A DNA stretch of 64,000 bases, taken from contig SPJV01000098.1 in assembly GCA_006844765.1 (NCBI GenBank), positions 1-64,000 on the forward strand, written 5' to 3'. This document shows, piece after piece, positions 1 to 8,051 of the stretch. The notes under the pieces were generated by a model. The model ran no database searches. It was not told the DNA's origin and saw only the letters and a list, made by a program, of their open reading frames with translations. The position numbers and the translations under genes were made by a program. Numbering within the stretch: the stretch's first letter is position 1; every line of letters begins with the position of its first letter. The stretch is from Alphaproteobacteria bacterium (GTDB lineage Bacteria > Pseudomonadota > Alphaproteobacteria > UBA8366 > Aestuariispiraceae).

Positions 1-104
1 ACGGTAATAACGATGCATAGCAGTGCAATGCCGATGACCGATAGGTCAGCGATCAGTCGCTCGGGTTTTGTCGGCTGCGCCTGGGAAATGTCGTCGTTAA
101 TCAT
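1..104 (-). CDS. TRAP transporter small permease (DctQ type), N-terminal fragment
   Basis: The reverse strand reads an ATG at 104 followed by a short charged N-terminus (MINDDISQAQPTKPERL) and the start of a hydrophobic helix (IADLSVIGIALLCIVITV) that runs off the left edge. It follows a DctP-type binding protein gene on the same strand, where TRAP operons normally place the four-helix small membrane subunit. The identification rests mainly on this P-Q order, because only about 34 residues are visible. The large permease is expected further left, outside the window. Confidence 0.7.
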   Translation of the reverse strand, partial: MINDDISQAQPTKPERLIADLSVIGIALLCIVIT

Positions 105-117
105 GCCGGTCTCTCGG

Positions 118-159
118 AAAAACAAGGCCGGGAGGCGCGTTCATCGCCCACCCGGCCTT
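118..159 (-). terminator. Intercistronic hairpin with T-tract between dctP and dctQ
   Basis: A perfect 9-bp inverted repeat (AAGGCCGGG at 124-132, CCCGGCCTT at 151-159) lies between the dctP stop and the dctQ start. On the minus strand it is followed by GTTTTT. It has the form of a partial rho-independent terminator or mRNA-stabilising hairpin that would keep the binding protein more abundant than the membrane subunits. The loop is fairly long at 18 nt, so termination efficiency is uncertain. Confidence 0.6.
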
Positions 160-188
160 TGGATCGTCAAACAGAGGTAAAAAATACC

Positions 189-1244
189 TTACCAGGGATA
201 TCCGCTGGCGGCTTTCTTGCCGGCATATTTCGCGATTGCCGCCTCGTATGATGCGAGGATGCCGGCACCGTCATAGCCATCGGCAGTCGCTTCAGAAACC
301 CAAGCGTCGATGTACTTGGAACCCGCCGCTTGAAGCGCTGTACGCTCTTCATCCGACAGGCGCGATACCGTGATTGACTTGCCGTCAATACCGGCTTCCA
401 TCTCCGCTTTGTTCTTCGCCTTGCCCTCGATCATGAGCTTGGCAAGGTGATCGATGAAGTCGGACCCAACGCCATCAACGATCTTTTTCTGGTCGGCGCT
501 TAACCCTTCATAGGCACCCTTGTTCATGAAGATGCCAAAGGCCATGTTCTGACCCCAATCAAGTTCAAGCACATTGCCTGCGACTTCATACTGTTTGTAA
601 GCCTTCATGGAGTAATAGTAGTTCTGATTGCAGTCGATCAGGCCGCTTTCCAGTGCTTGATAGACTTTCGGTTGCCCCATGCGTTGCACGTCGGCGCCCA
701 TATCTGTGAATGTCTTCCCATAGGGTCCTGATCCGCGCAGCTTCACGCCCTTCAAGTCCGCTAGTGTCTTGATCTGCTTGGTGCAGATCAGTTGGATTGG
801 GCCGGTCGTGTAGTTCGAAACATAGTGCAGATTGTTGCCCGCGAATTCCTTCTGAAAGGCATCGTTGCTTGTTGCCATCTCGTGCAGCGCGCGCATACCG
901 ACCCATTCATCCGCGTTATCGACCGGCAAATCGCCGATATTGTAAGCGCGAAGATCTTTTGGCGTGAAGAAGCCAATGATGGATCCCATATCGGCAACGC
1001 CATCGCCAACGCCCTTCAACACGGCTTTGGTTCCAAGCAATGCCTTGCCCCAGTGGAATTCGATTTCCATGGACCCGCCAGACCGTTCCTTAATTTGATC
1101 CGACATCCAGTTGAGCGCTGCCGCCCTTGTGCCTCGATCTGGCCCGAACTCCGCATATCGGATGACCGTTTGCGCCATCGCTTGGACGCCAAAGCTCAGC
1201 GTCGCCGCAAGCGTCATCCCAACAAACAGTGTCTTCTTAAACAT
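189..1244 (-). CDS. TRAP transporter periplasmic solute-binding protein (DctP family)
   Basis: A 351-residue secreted binding protein that would capture a solute in the periplasm and hand it to the DctQM membrane complex. Residues 1-24 form a signal peptide (MFKKTLFVGM..., cleavage after AMA). Arg170 in the motif GVKLRGSG matches the conserved carboxylate-binding arginine of DctP proteins, so the ligand is probably an organic acid. The start at 1244 is chosen because an AAGGGAG ribosome site lies just upstream and the signal peptide begins there; a longer in-frame reading to 1412 would bury it. It is the first gene of a minus-strand operon and is divergent from the GntR regulator at 1512. The specific substrate cannot be read from sequence. 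Confidence 0.9.
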   Translation of the reverse strand: MFKKTLFVGMTLAATLSFGVQAMAQTVIRYAEFGPDRGTRAAALNWMSDQIKERSGGSMEIEFHWGKALLGTKAVLKGVGDGVADMGSIIGFFTPKDLRAYNIGDLPVDNADEWVGMRALHEMATSNDAFQKEFAGNNLHYVSNYTTGPIQLICTKQIKTLADLKGVKLRGSGPYGKTFTDMGADVQRMGQPKVYQALESGLIDCNQNYYYSMKAYKQYEVAGNVLELDWGQNMAFGIFMNKGAYEGLSADQKKIVDGVGSDFIDHLAKLMIEGKAKNKAEMEAGIDGKSITVSRLSDEERTALQAAGSKYIDAWVSEATADGYDGAGILASYEAAIAKYAGKKAASGYPW

Positions 1245-1424
1245 CACAAAGTCTCCCTTTTGATTATCATCCCATCCCTTTTGGGATTTTTGTGCAGTTT
1301 TATGTGTAGTAGTTGTCTCCCGACACATGCGCCTGAACACCGTTGTGATTGCAGCAACCACCCTTCCACCATTCGGCCCCAGCGCCGTGGTAATACTTCC
1401 CGCCTGCGCCAACCATCTTCATAA

Positions 1425-1436
1425 ATTGCATGCATT
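1425..1436. promoter_or_regulatory. Candidate GntR operator, distal half of pair
   Basis: ATTGCATGCATT differs by one base from the TTGCATGCAA palindrome found 63 bp downstream. Both lie between the divergent dctP and gntR genes. Dyad sites of this size are typical of FCD-type GntR regulators. Assignment to this regulator is inference from position. Confidence 0.45.
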
Positions 1437-1488
1437 GTGTTGCTTTAGTCAAGATGATAAAACCCTTTTAGAGACGTATTGTGAAAAT

Positions 1489-1498
1489 TTGCATGCAA
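1489..1498. promoter_or_regulatory. Candidate GntR operator, perfect palindrome at the gntR start
   Basis: TTGCATGCAA is a perfect 10-bp palindrome directly before the CAGGAGG ribosome site of the GntR gene. A repressor bound here would block its own gene, and with the site at 1425 could also cover the divergent dctP promoter. Confidence 0.5.
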
Positions 1499-1511
1499 TC
1501 CAGGAGGTTCG

Positions 1512-2255
1512 ATGAGCGCCAATCTTGATCAGGTAACCCAAGCCTTGCGGGAATCCGTGCTGGCCGGCGATTACGAGCCTGGCACAGCGTTACGTGAAGT
1601 CGCGGTGGCTTCTGTTCTGGGCGTGTCCCGTACGTTGGCCCGTCTTGCGATGGGTGCGTTAGAGCGGGAGGGGCTTCTTACCCATGCACCGAACCGCGGC
1701 TTTCGGGTTCGTCTCTTTACAGTGGATGAGATCGCAGATGCCATTGAGGTGCGCGGTGAGCTAGAAGCCTTGGCAGCGCGGCAAGCCGCCGAACGCGGAT
1801 TGTCCGGTAAATTGTCCAAGCGGTTGGGCGAGATCCTGGATGACGCTCGGGATATTATGGAGCGGGAAGCTTTTAACGAGATTGAGGGGCGTATTCGCTG
1901 GATAGAGCTCAATGCTGCGTTTCACGCTGCTATTGTTGAAGGCGCGGGCAATACACCCCTTGTCTCTGCGATTGGACATGTCTGCCGCATTCCAATGGCC
2001 GGACCAAAAGCCATCGTCTTCAACACGACACTTGCCGACCATGGCCTGGCGCAAGTCCGTGCCGCGCATGAGGACCACGAACAAATCCTGGATGCGATCC
2101 AGAACCGGCAAGGAACCCGTGCCGCCGCCCTCATTCGAGAGCACGCCTATCGCTCCAGCCGCCACAAGCGCCAAAATTTCGAGGATATGGAGCGTGCCCG
2201 CTCGACCCCAGTCCCACCCGGGCTTGCCCTCATCCGACGTCCGGATGTTGCTTGA
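1512..2255 (+). CDS. GntR family transcriptional regulator, FCD (FadR) subfamily
   Basis: A 247-residue regulator with an N-terminal winged helix-turn-helix (about residues 5-75, including LREVAVASVLGVSRTLARLA and a wing ending in NRGFRVR) and an all-helical FCD ligand domain (about 85-220). FCD regulators bind small carboxylates and metal ions. It is divergent from the DctP gene at 1244 with two palindromes in between, so it probably controls that TRAP operon and itself. CAGGAGG sits five bases before the ATG. The inducer is unknown. Confidence 0.9.
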   Translation: MSANLDQVTQALRESVLAGDYEPGTALREVAVASVLGVSRTLARLAMGALEREGLLTHAPNRGFRVRLFTVDEIADAIEVRGELEALAARQAAERGLSGKLSKRLGEILDDARDIMEREAFNEIEGRIRWIELNAAFHAAIVEGAGNTPLVSAIGHVCRIPMAGPKAIVFNTTLADHGLAQVRAAHEDHEQILDAIQNRQGTRAAALIREHAYRSSRHKRQNFEDMERARSTPVPPGLALIRRPDVA

Positions 2256-2621
2256 ACCTTTCCGGAGGGGGATGTTAGAGGCGACGATGTTGGGCGAGCC
2301 TATGTGGTTTTGTCGCCACATCTGATGAGGCACCCGTGTCGCGGTTTTTTGGACCTCTCCTGAACTCACCCGTCTCGCCGTTATGATGTAAGCCCGACTT
2401 CCCCTTTCATTGCTGCAGGTCGGAGCCTTGCTTCGCGAACGCATCAAACCCCTTGCTAAGTGGCGGCAACATGCTGCTTTGGCTTGGCAGGGCGTGGATA
2501 TCTGGCCTTCGGTTCTTTTCCTCTGAAACCGCCCCTTTTTCTTTTGAATGGTTCCGGATCGTGCGGTATGCAAGTCCATAATATGGATATTTGGCAATTC
2601 TAAGAATGTGAAAGTTGGTCT
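2256..2621. other. Intergenic region upstream of the IclR gene
   Basis: This 366-bp gap between the GntR and IclR genes holds no convincing coding sequence. A small dyad (ATGTGG at 2302, CCACAT at 2316) follows gntR but lacks a T-tract. Close to the iclR start is TCCATAATATGGA (2575-2587), listed separately as a possible operator. Confidence 0.5.
2575..2587. promoter_or_regulatory. Candidate IclR operator (iclR promoter copy)
   Basis: TCCATAATATGGA is a near-perfect dyad 35 bp before the IclR start. The 11-base core CATAATATGGA occurs again at 6830-6840, in the divergent promoter region of the PPC and transketolase genes. IclR proteins commonly bind short AT-rich dyads at their own promoter and at their targets. 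Confidence 0.5.
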
Positions 2622-3440
2622 ATGGGATCACAAAGTGAAACGGGAGGCAGCCAGGCGATCGACAGGGCGACCGCGCTTTTGGCGCTTGTTGCGGAGCGAC
2701 ATCAGGACGGTGCAATGCTTACCGAGCTTGTCCGGGTAAGCGGTCTAAAACAGCCGACGGTTCGACGGTTGCTTGTTGCTCTGATCAGATCTGGCCTTGT
2801 CGAACAATCCGAAGAAACGCGCCGTTATCACCTTGGCGTCACGGCTTATGTTTATGGAACAATCGTCGCGGATCGGTTTGCCTCCCACAGTTTGGCTGAC
2901 GAATCCGTGCGGCGGCTGGCGGAGACGTCCGGCGACACAGCGTTCTTCTGTATCCGCCAAGGCATGAACACCCTGTGTTTGCGCCGTGAGGAAGGTGAAC
3001 ACCCGATCCGCTCTCATGTCCTTAACGTCGGGCAACGACATCCCTTAGGCGTCGCGGCACATGGTATCGCTATGCTGGCAAGCCTATCGGATGAGGATGT
3101 ACAGGCCGTGATCGCCGCGAACCGCGATTACTACGCCAGCCATTATCCGATGTTGAATGAAGATTTGTTGCGGGAGCTTGTCGCGGAAACGAGAGAAAGA
3201 GGATGCGCCATCAATCGTGGGATTTTTCACACAGGCGCTTGGGCAATCGCGGTCGCTATTCGGGATAAATCGGGCAACGCGATTGCGGCCCTTTCCGTTG
3301 GTGCAATTGAAAACCGGCTTCAAGAAGCACAACAGCCGGAAATCATCGCGATGTTGACATCCGAAGCGCGCAAGCTGGAGGCCAGGTTTGCGAGGTTCGA
3401 AAACCAATTGAGAAGTGAAGTCCCGGGATTTGCACCTTAG
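2622..3440 (+). CDS. IclR family transcriptional regulator
   Basis: A 272-residue protein with an N-terminal winged helix (about residues 10-70; QPTVRRLLVALIRSGLVEQ is the recognition region) and the GAF-like IclR effector domain (about 90-255). The segment LGVAAHGIAMLA is typical of the family. IclR proteins control catabolic operons in response to small aromatic or carboxylic effectors. It is convergent with the molybdoenzyme gene and lies inside the catabolic cluster, so the PPC/molybdoenzyme operon and the transketolase operon are likely targets through the shared CATAATATGGA motif. The start has only a weak ribosome site. Confidence 0.92.
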   Translation: MGSQSETGGSQAIDRATALLALVAERHQDGAMLTELVRVSGLKQPTVRRLLVALIRSGLVEQSEETRRYHLGVTAYVYGTIVADRFASHSLADESVRRLAETSGDTAFFCIRQGMNTLCLRREEGEHPIRSHVLNVGQRHPLGVAAHGIAMLASLSDEDVQAVIAANRDYYASHYPMLNEDLLRELVAETRERGCAINRGIFHTGAWAIAVAIRDKSGNAIAALSVGAIENRLQEAQQPEIIAMLTSEARKLEARFARFENQLRSEVPGFAP

Positions 3441-3497
3441 CCGAGCCAGTTGAACCGGTGTGGGGTATCCTTATGGCGATTAACCAGTCGCCGGCAC

Positions 3498-5783
3498 CTA
3501 TCCGAAAATTGGTTTTCCAAAGGCCTGCACGTCCGGCGCCGTATTAACGGGCCCGCGAATATGAACAAGGCATGACTGGGCCGCACACCCTTGGGAGAGT
3601 GTCGATGTCCCAATGTCCAATGTAAGGACATTGGGATTGCCGTGCGACTCAAGCCCGTCTTCTAAGGGCGCGTACCAAGCCCCGGTCGACATACGGACCA
3701 CGCCAGCCATTATATTCTCACTTACTGCGGCAACGGCGAGGCATCGGCCACGTGAATTATGGATCTCGACCAGATCGCCATCCGAAAACCCGAGCCGCGA
3801 TGCATCTCCAGGATTTATGAAGACGGGCTCGCGCCCTTCCTTCTTACCGGCTTCGCTATGCGGGCTTGGATCCAATTGACTGTGAAGTTTCCGCTCCGGC
3901 TGATCCGAAATGAGGTGGAGCATGGTCGGATCGCGGTCGGGGGCGCCCAACCATTCGACTGCCGGCCGCCATTCCGGATGTCCCGAACAGTCCGCCAGTC
4001 CAAAGGAGTGAATGGGTTCCGAGAAAATCTCGATCTTGCCTGTCGGGGTGTTGAGGGGATGGGCAACGGGGTCGTCGCGGAAATCACTAAGCATGACACA
4101 GCTTCTGGCGTGTTCCGAAAGATCGATCAGACCCTCTTCCCAGAATTCATCGAATGGCGGCGTTTCAATATCCAATTTCTTCCAGGTCGCCCGCGTACCC
4201 TCATAGAGATGTTCCAACCATTCGGATGCGGATCGATTCTCGGTGAACGCCTCGCCAAAGCCCATGCGATGGGAAAGGGCGGCTAGGATGTCGAAATCAC
4301 TCCTGGCGTCTTCATAGGGTTCTCGAATTTTTTGCATCGCCACCAGGAAGCCCTCCTGGCTCGCATAGCCCAGATCGTCCCGCTCATCCGTTGTTGATAT
4401 CGGCAGCACGATATCCGCACGACGCGCGGTCGCTGTCCAAAAGGGCTCATGCACGACGATGGTTTCGGGTTTCTCCCACGCGCGGTTGAGGCGGTTCAGG
4501 TCTTGGTGATGATGGTAGGGATTCCCCCCGGCCCAATATACGAGTCGAATATCGGCGTAGGTTTGCTCGGTTCCATCGTGCAAGAACTTCGCCCCTGGAT
4601 TCAGAAGCAAATCGGCGATCCGCGCGACAGGAATATAGGCTGATACCGGATTCTCCCCTTGTGGGAGTGTCGGACCCGGAATGCGCGGCAAATCATTGCC
4701 CATGGTGTTGGCGGGACCGTAGCCGGCGCCGAAGCCACCGCCAGGCAGTCCGATCTGACCGAGCATGGCTGCTAATGTAACAAGCATCCAGAAAGGTTGT
4801 TCGCCATGATGGGCCCGTTGCAATGACCATGCGATGTTCAGCATCGTCCGGTGTTCCGCCATCTCGCGCGCAAGGGTCGCGATACGGTCGGCTGGAACAC
4901 CTGTTATCGGCGCAGCCCATTCCGGCGTTTTGGGGATTCCATCAGTCTCGCCCAGCAAATAGGGCAGGAACCGCTCAAATCCGGAAGCATATTTACTCAG
5001 GAAAGCCTGATCATGCAGATCCTCTGCGACGAGCTGCCAGGCACAGGCCAACATAAGTGCCGTATCGCTGTTCGGTCGGCACTGTATCCACTCAGCCTCG
5101 CAAGCCGGGTCAATATTGTCGGAACAGGGCCCGATATTAATGAAGCGGACGCCGGCTTTTGCCAAATTTCGCAAGCCCGGGCCTACCCTATGTCGGCCAA
5201 CACCGCCCGGCGAGATTTGCGCATTCTTTGCAGGCACACCGCCGAAGGCGACAAAAAGCTCAGTATCGCGCGCCATGACGTCCCAGGATGTATGCTGGCT
5301 CATCAAATCATGCATTTTCGCGACGATACGCGGCATGATGACATGACCCGCGCCCAACGAATAAGAGGCCGTGTGGCTCACATAGCCGCCCGCGCAATTT
5401 AGAAAACGGTGGATCTGGCTTTGGGCATGGTGAAACCGCCCGGCACTTGCCCAACCATATGAGCCGCCGAAAATCGCCTCATTGCCATGATCGTTACGGA
5501 CGCGGTCCAGTTCACTTGCGACGAGGTCGAGGGCGCGGTCCCAAGAAACCTCGATGAAGGGCTCTTTCCCGCGCAAATGTGGAGAGGCGCCCGGCCCCTG
5601 TTCCAGCCAACTGCGGCGAACGGATGGGCGCGCGACCCGACTTTCAAGCAGTTTCGGGTCGAGCTGGTGAAGACCGATCAGGGACGGATCGGGGTCGCGT
5701 GCAAAAGGAGCTATTTGCGGGTGGCCATCATCGTCACGCGAGACTTCATAAACGCCCCAATGCGACGCGGTATAGTGCGGCAT
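3498..5783 (-). CDS. Molybdopterin oxidoreductase, DMSO reductase family (biotin sulfoxide/TMAO reductase-like)
   Basis: A 761-residue protein covering the whole molybdopterin guanine dinucleotide fold. The segment GGSYGWASAGRFHHAQSQ places Ser113 where type III enzymes (DMSO, TMAO and biotin sulfoxide reductases) ligate molybdenum. The C-terminal dinucleotide-binding domain is present (INPGDASRLGFSDGDLVEI). There is no N-terminal [4Fe-4S] cysteine motif and no twin-arginine signal, so it resembles cytoplasmic BisC-like enzymes rather than periplasmic TorA/DorA. The substrate may be an S-oxide, an N-oxide or a metabolite of this pathway. GAGGAGGGG precedes the ATG. It is co-directional with, and 30 bp downstream of, the PPC-domain gene. 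Confidence 0.88.
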   Translation of the reverse strand: MPHYTASHWGVYEVSRDDDGHPQIAPFARDPDPSLIGLHQLDPKLLESRVARPSVRRSWLEQGPGASPHLRGKEPFIEVSWDRALDLVASELDRVRNDHGNEAIFGGSYGWASAGRFHHAQSQIHRFLNCAGGYVSHTASYSLGAGHVIMPRIVAKMHDLMSQHTSWDVMARDTELFVAFGGVPAKNAQISPGGVGRHRVGPGLRNLAKAGVRFINIGPCSDNIDPACEAEWIQCRPNSDTALMLACAWQLVAEDLHDQAFLSKYASGFERFLPYLLGETDGIPKTPEWAAPITGVPADRIATLAREMAEHRTMLNIAWSLQRAHHGEQPFWMLVTLAAMLGQIGLPGGGFGAGYGPANTMGNDLPRIPGPTLPQGENPVSAYIPVARIADLLLNPGAKFLHDGTEQTYADIRLVYWAGGNPYHHHQDLNRLNRAWEKPETIVVHEPFWTATARRADIVLPISTTDERDDLGYASQEGFLVAMQKIREPYEDARSDFDILAALSHRMGFGEAFTENRSASEWLEHLYEGTRATWKKLDIETPPFDEFWEEGLIDLSEHARSCVMLSDFRDDPVAHPLNTPTGKIEIFSEPIHSFGLADCSGHPEWRPAVEWLGAPDRDPTMLHLISDQPERKLHSQLDPSPHSEAGKKEGREPVFINPGDASRLGFSDGDLVEIHNSRGRCLAVAAVSENIMAGVVRMSTGAWYAPLEDGLESHGNPNVLTLDIGTSTLSQGCAAQSCLVHIRGPVNTAPDVQAFGKPIFG

Positions 5784-5813
5784 CGGCCCCTCCTCAATCC
5801 AAGTGCAGCTTTT

Positions 5814-6689
5814 TTAGCTGTCTAATTTCTGCAAGAAAACTTCGGCGCAGATAAGCACAGGATTTTCGCCAGGCAAAGGCCGTCCACGATGAATTTCGCC
5901 GTCGGCGTCGATGAGTGCGATTGTCAGGTCGATAGTGGCGCTTCCTTGTTGCGGGCACTGAATGTCCCCCTTCAATCCGAGAATTTCGGTTGGAATGGCA
6001 TCGATGGCCAGACCATTCTCAAAGCGTGCCCCCACAGTGCTGCCGATGAGGCTCAGAATCCGTGCTTGGGAAATCTCGTGCCGCCGGCACACCTGCTCTA
6101 TTGCGCCGACCAAGTCCTCGTTGCAGCGGATGCGTGCGACGACGAAATCTCCATTCGGATCGCCATCAACAATAGGACCGAACAATGTGAAATTGGTTTC
6201 TTGATCATAGCGAGCATCCATCCCAATTTCCCGCGCGCCCGCATACCGGATCGTGCAAGGTTCCGCGACCTTTGTAAGGCCGGGCAGAACGTGACCGCCG
6301 CAAGGCATGTCACCCTCTTGCCAAAGCAAGTGGCCGTGAAGAAAAGGTTCGCCATCCTTCGTTCCGTATGTCGCCGTTCCTTCGGTGACCCGGACCACAC
6401 TCTCGCGGTGGTGCGTATGGCTGTAAAACGCAACATGTTCCGCATCCTGTGAATAGGTCGGCATTACGAATTGCATGGGTTGCAGCGCTGCCCCTGCAAG
6501 ATCGAGAGCCGCGGACCGCAGACCAATTTCCTCTAATCGAGATGAGATTCCATCCATCAGGACCTCACCCGTCTCAAGCGTGATTTCGCCGGTGACCAAG
6601 GGCGCTGTGAAGCTTTCAATGCGATTCGGGTGAACTGGTCCAGGTTGCAGGATACATCGCGCCATTCCCGCTTCGCTTAGTTCCGTCAT
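5814..6689 (-). CDS. Double PPC (DUF296) domain protein
   Basis: A 291-residue protein built of two PPC-type domains. Domain 1 (about residues 25-150) has the family signature GEPFLHGHLLW followed by GGHVLPG, with histidines suited to metal binding. Domain 2 (about 175-290) has the matching fold segments (RCNEDLVGAIEQVCRRHEI, ILSLIGSTVG), but its equivalent motif is changed to IHRGRPLPGENP. PPC domains in bacteria form trimers of unclear function and are sometimes linked to DNA binding. Start at 6689 is supported by AGGAGG. It leads the operon with the molybdoenzyme gene. No enzymatic role can be assigned. Confidence 0.7.
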   Translation of the reverse strand: MTELSEAGMARCILQPGPVHPNRIESFTAPLVTGEITLETGEVLMDGISSRLEEIGLRSAALDLAGAALQPMQFVMPTYSQDAEHVAFYSHTHHRESVVRVTEGTATYGTKDGEPFLHGHLLWQEGDMPCGGHVLPGLTKVAEPCTIRYAGAREIGMDARYDQETNFTLFGPIVDGDPNGDFVVARIRCNEDLVGAIEQVCRRHEISQARILSLIGSTVGARFENGLAIDAIPTEILGLKGDIQCPQQGSATIDLTIALIDADGEIHRGRPLPGENPVLICAEVFLQKLDS

Positions 6690-6829
6690 AGATCACAATC
6701 CTCCTAGGTCATTCATTCCCGCTAGTGACTGGTCAAAAAGGCAGGGTTCAACTCTGCACACGGGCTGCTCTCCGGCTTTTTCACACTAGACAGTCCTCAT
6801 TCTCCAAGCAATATAATTTTATGATAAGT

Positions 6830-6840
6830 CATAATATGGA
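6830..6840. promoter_or_regulatory. Candidate IclR operator (PPC/transketolase copy)
   Basis: CATAATATGGA repeats exactly the core of the dyad before iclR at 2577-2587. It lies in an AT-rich stretch about 140 bp upstream of the PPC gene start and about 375 bp before the transketolase gene. Confidence 0.45.
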
Positions 6841-7121
6841 CTAATATAATTTAGTGAAATCCCGGAAAATAGGGATTTTATGGTTATTCATCTTCATTGC
6901 GCTAATTAGAAGTCCATGTTATAGACTCATAAATCAAGAGGACGCGATCCGCATGACCCGACTTTTAGGGTCGAGAACGGTCATAAGAAAAAATGCGTCC
7001 CTGCTGAGAGGGAAGGTAAACAACGGGCTTCTGCCGCAATCATTCGTCATGCACGCATCAAGCGCTTTCGGTAACGCACAGGCGATTTCGGAAGGTTCTG
7101 GAGCAAAGTGTCATCAAGCTG

Positions 7122-7174
7122 TTGGCGATGTGGCAATTTGCGATCAAGCAATTGGTGATGTGGCAATTGGCGAT
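7122..7174. repeat. Two-copy 23-bp direct repeat before the transketolase gene
   Basis: Copies at 7122-7144 and 7152-7174 match at 21 of 23 positions with a 30-bp period (core GATGTGGCAATT). Three helical turns between equal sites would suit a dimeric activator on one DNA face. It lies 40-90 bp before the transketolase start. The function is inference. Confidence 0.55.
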
Positions 7175-7214
7175 GCGGGAATGAAGCCCAGACACAGTGA
7201 ACGGATTGAGAGTG

Positions 7215-8051
7215 ATGGATTCTTTACATAACAGCCAATTGGCCGAACGCGCGCATCGTGTGAGACATAATGCGATTGTGATGGCGGAGGTTCAGGGGCA
7301 GGGCTATCTGGCGCAAGCGCTTGGTGTCGCCGATGTGCTGACCGTTACCTATCTTCATGCCATGCAGTGTCGTCCTGAAGACCCCGAATGGGAAGACCGG
7401 GACCGTTTCCTTTTATCCGTCGGTCACTATGGCATCGCGCATTACGCGATCTTGACCGAGGCGGGATATCTTCCGGAAGATGAGCTCGTCACATATGGCT
7501 GCGATGATAGCCGGCTGCCGATGTCCGGTATGACGTCCTATACCCCTGGGGCAGAAATGTCGGGCGGGTCAATTGGGCTCGGGTTGCCGATGGCCGTTGG
7601 CATGGGCCTGGGCCTTAAGCGAAAACAATCGGATTCCTTCATATATACCTTGATGGGGGATGGTGAGCTTGCGGAAGGGCCCACTTGGGAAGCCGCAAAC
7701 TCCGCCGCGCATTATAAGCTCGATAACATCATCGCCATTGTCGACTTCAACGGTGTGCAGGCTGATGGACCTTCGCGCGACATCATGTCGACGGAACCGA
7801 TTGTCGATAAGTTCGAAGCGTTCGGATTTTACGTCCAACGGGTCGACGGAAATGACCTTCCTGCCCTGGTCGAAGCCTTCAACAATGCACGCGAGCATAA
7901 AGAAGCCCGACCGCGCATCATCATATGCGATACCAAGATGGGCAAAGGTGTCGACTCTTTGGAACGGCGCGAGAAAAACCATTTTATCCGCCTGGAAGGG
8001 GATGACTGGCCACGCGTGTTCGAAGAACTCGAAAGCGGGAGAGCGAAATGA
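7215..8051 (+). CDS. Transketolase, N-terminal (pyrophosphate-binding) subunit
   Basis: A 278-residue thiamine-diphosphate subunit of a split transketolase. The ThDP motif begins at GDG (148-150) and ends at Asn179 (VDFN). GGSIGLGLPMAVGMGLG is the usual glycine-rich stretch before it. The next gene, overlapping by 4 bp, supplies the pyrimidine-binding half, so the two form one enzyme that moves a two-carbon ketol unit between sugars or related aldehydes. Split transketolases often serve dedicated catabolic pathways rather than the pentose phosphate cycle. The ATG at 7215 is preferred to an in-frame GTG at 7197, although neither has a strong ribosome site. Confidence 0.9.
   Translation: MDSLHNSQLAERAHRVRHNAIVMAEVQGQGYLAQALGVADVLTVTYLHAMQCRPEDPEWEDRDRFLLSVGHYGIAHYAILTEAGYLPEDELVTYGCDDSRLPMSGMTSYTPGAEMSGGSIGLGLPMAVGMGLGLKRKQSDSFIYTLMGDGELAEGPTWEAANSAAHYKLDNIIAIVDFNGVQADGPSRDIMSTEPIVDKFEAFGFYVQRVDGNDLPALVEAFNNAREHKEARPRIIICDTKMGKGVDSLERREKNHFIRLEGDDWPRVFEELESGRAK

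Larger units (their letters stand above)
6690..7214. other. Divergent promoter region between the PPC operon and the transketolase operon
   Basis: A 525-bp gap, AT-rich in its left half, holding candidate promoters in both directions. It contains CATAATATGGA (6830-6840), two AATATAATTT boxes flanking that motif, and a 23-bp direct repeat at 7122-7144 and 7152-7174. An open frame at 6854-7231 encodes no recognisable protein and is not called. Confidence 0.5.

Noticed and set aside
792..1424. Open frame on the plus strand opposite the first dctP gene
   Set aside because: It is a shadow of dctP with no domain, and dctP has a signal peptide, ribosome site and family motifs on the other strand.
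6854..7231. 125-codon open frame in the promoter region before the transketolase gene
   Set aside because: It includes the direct repeat, has no recognisable domain and runs past the transketolase start; treated as chance.
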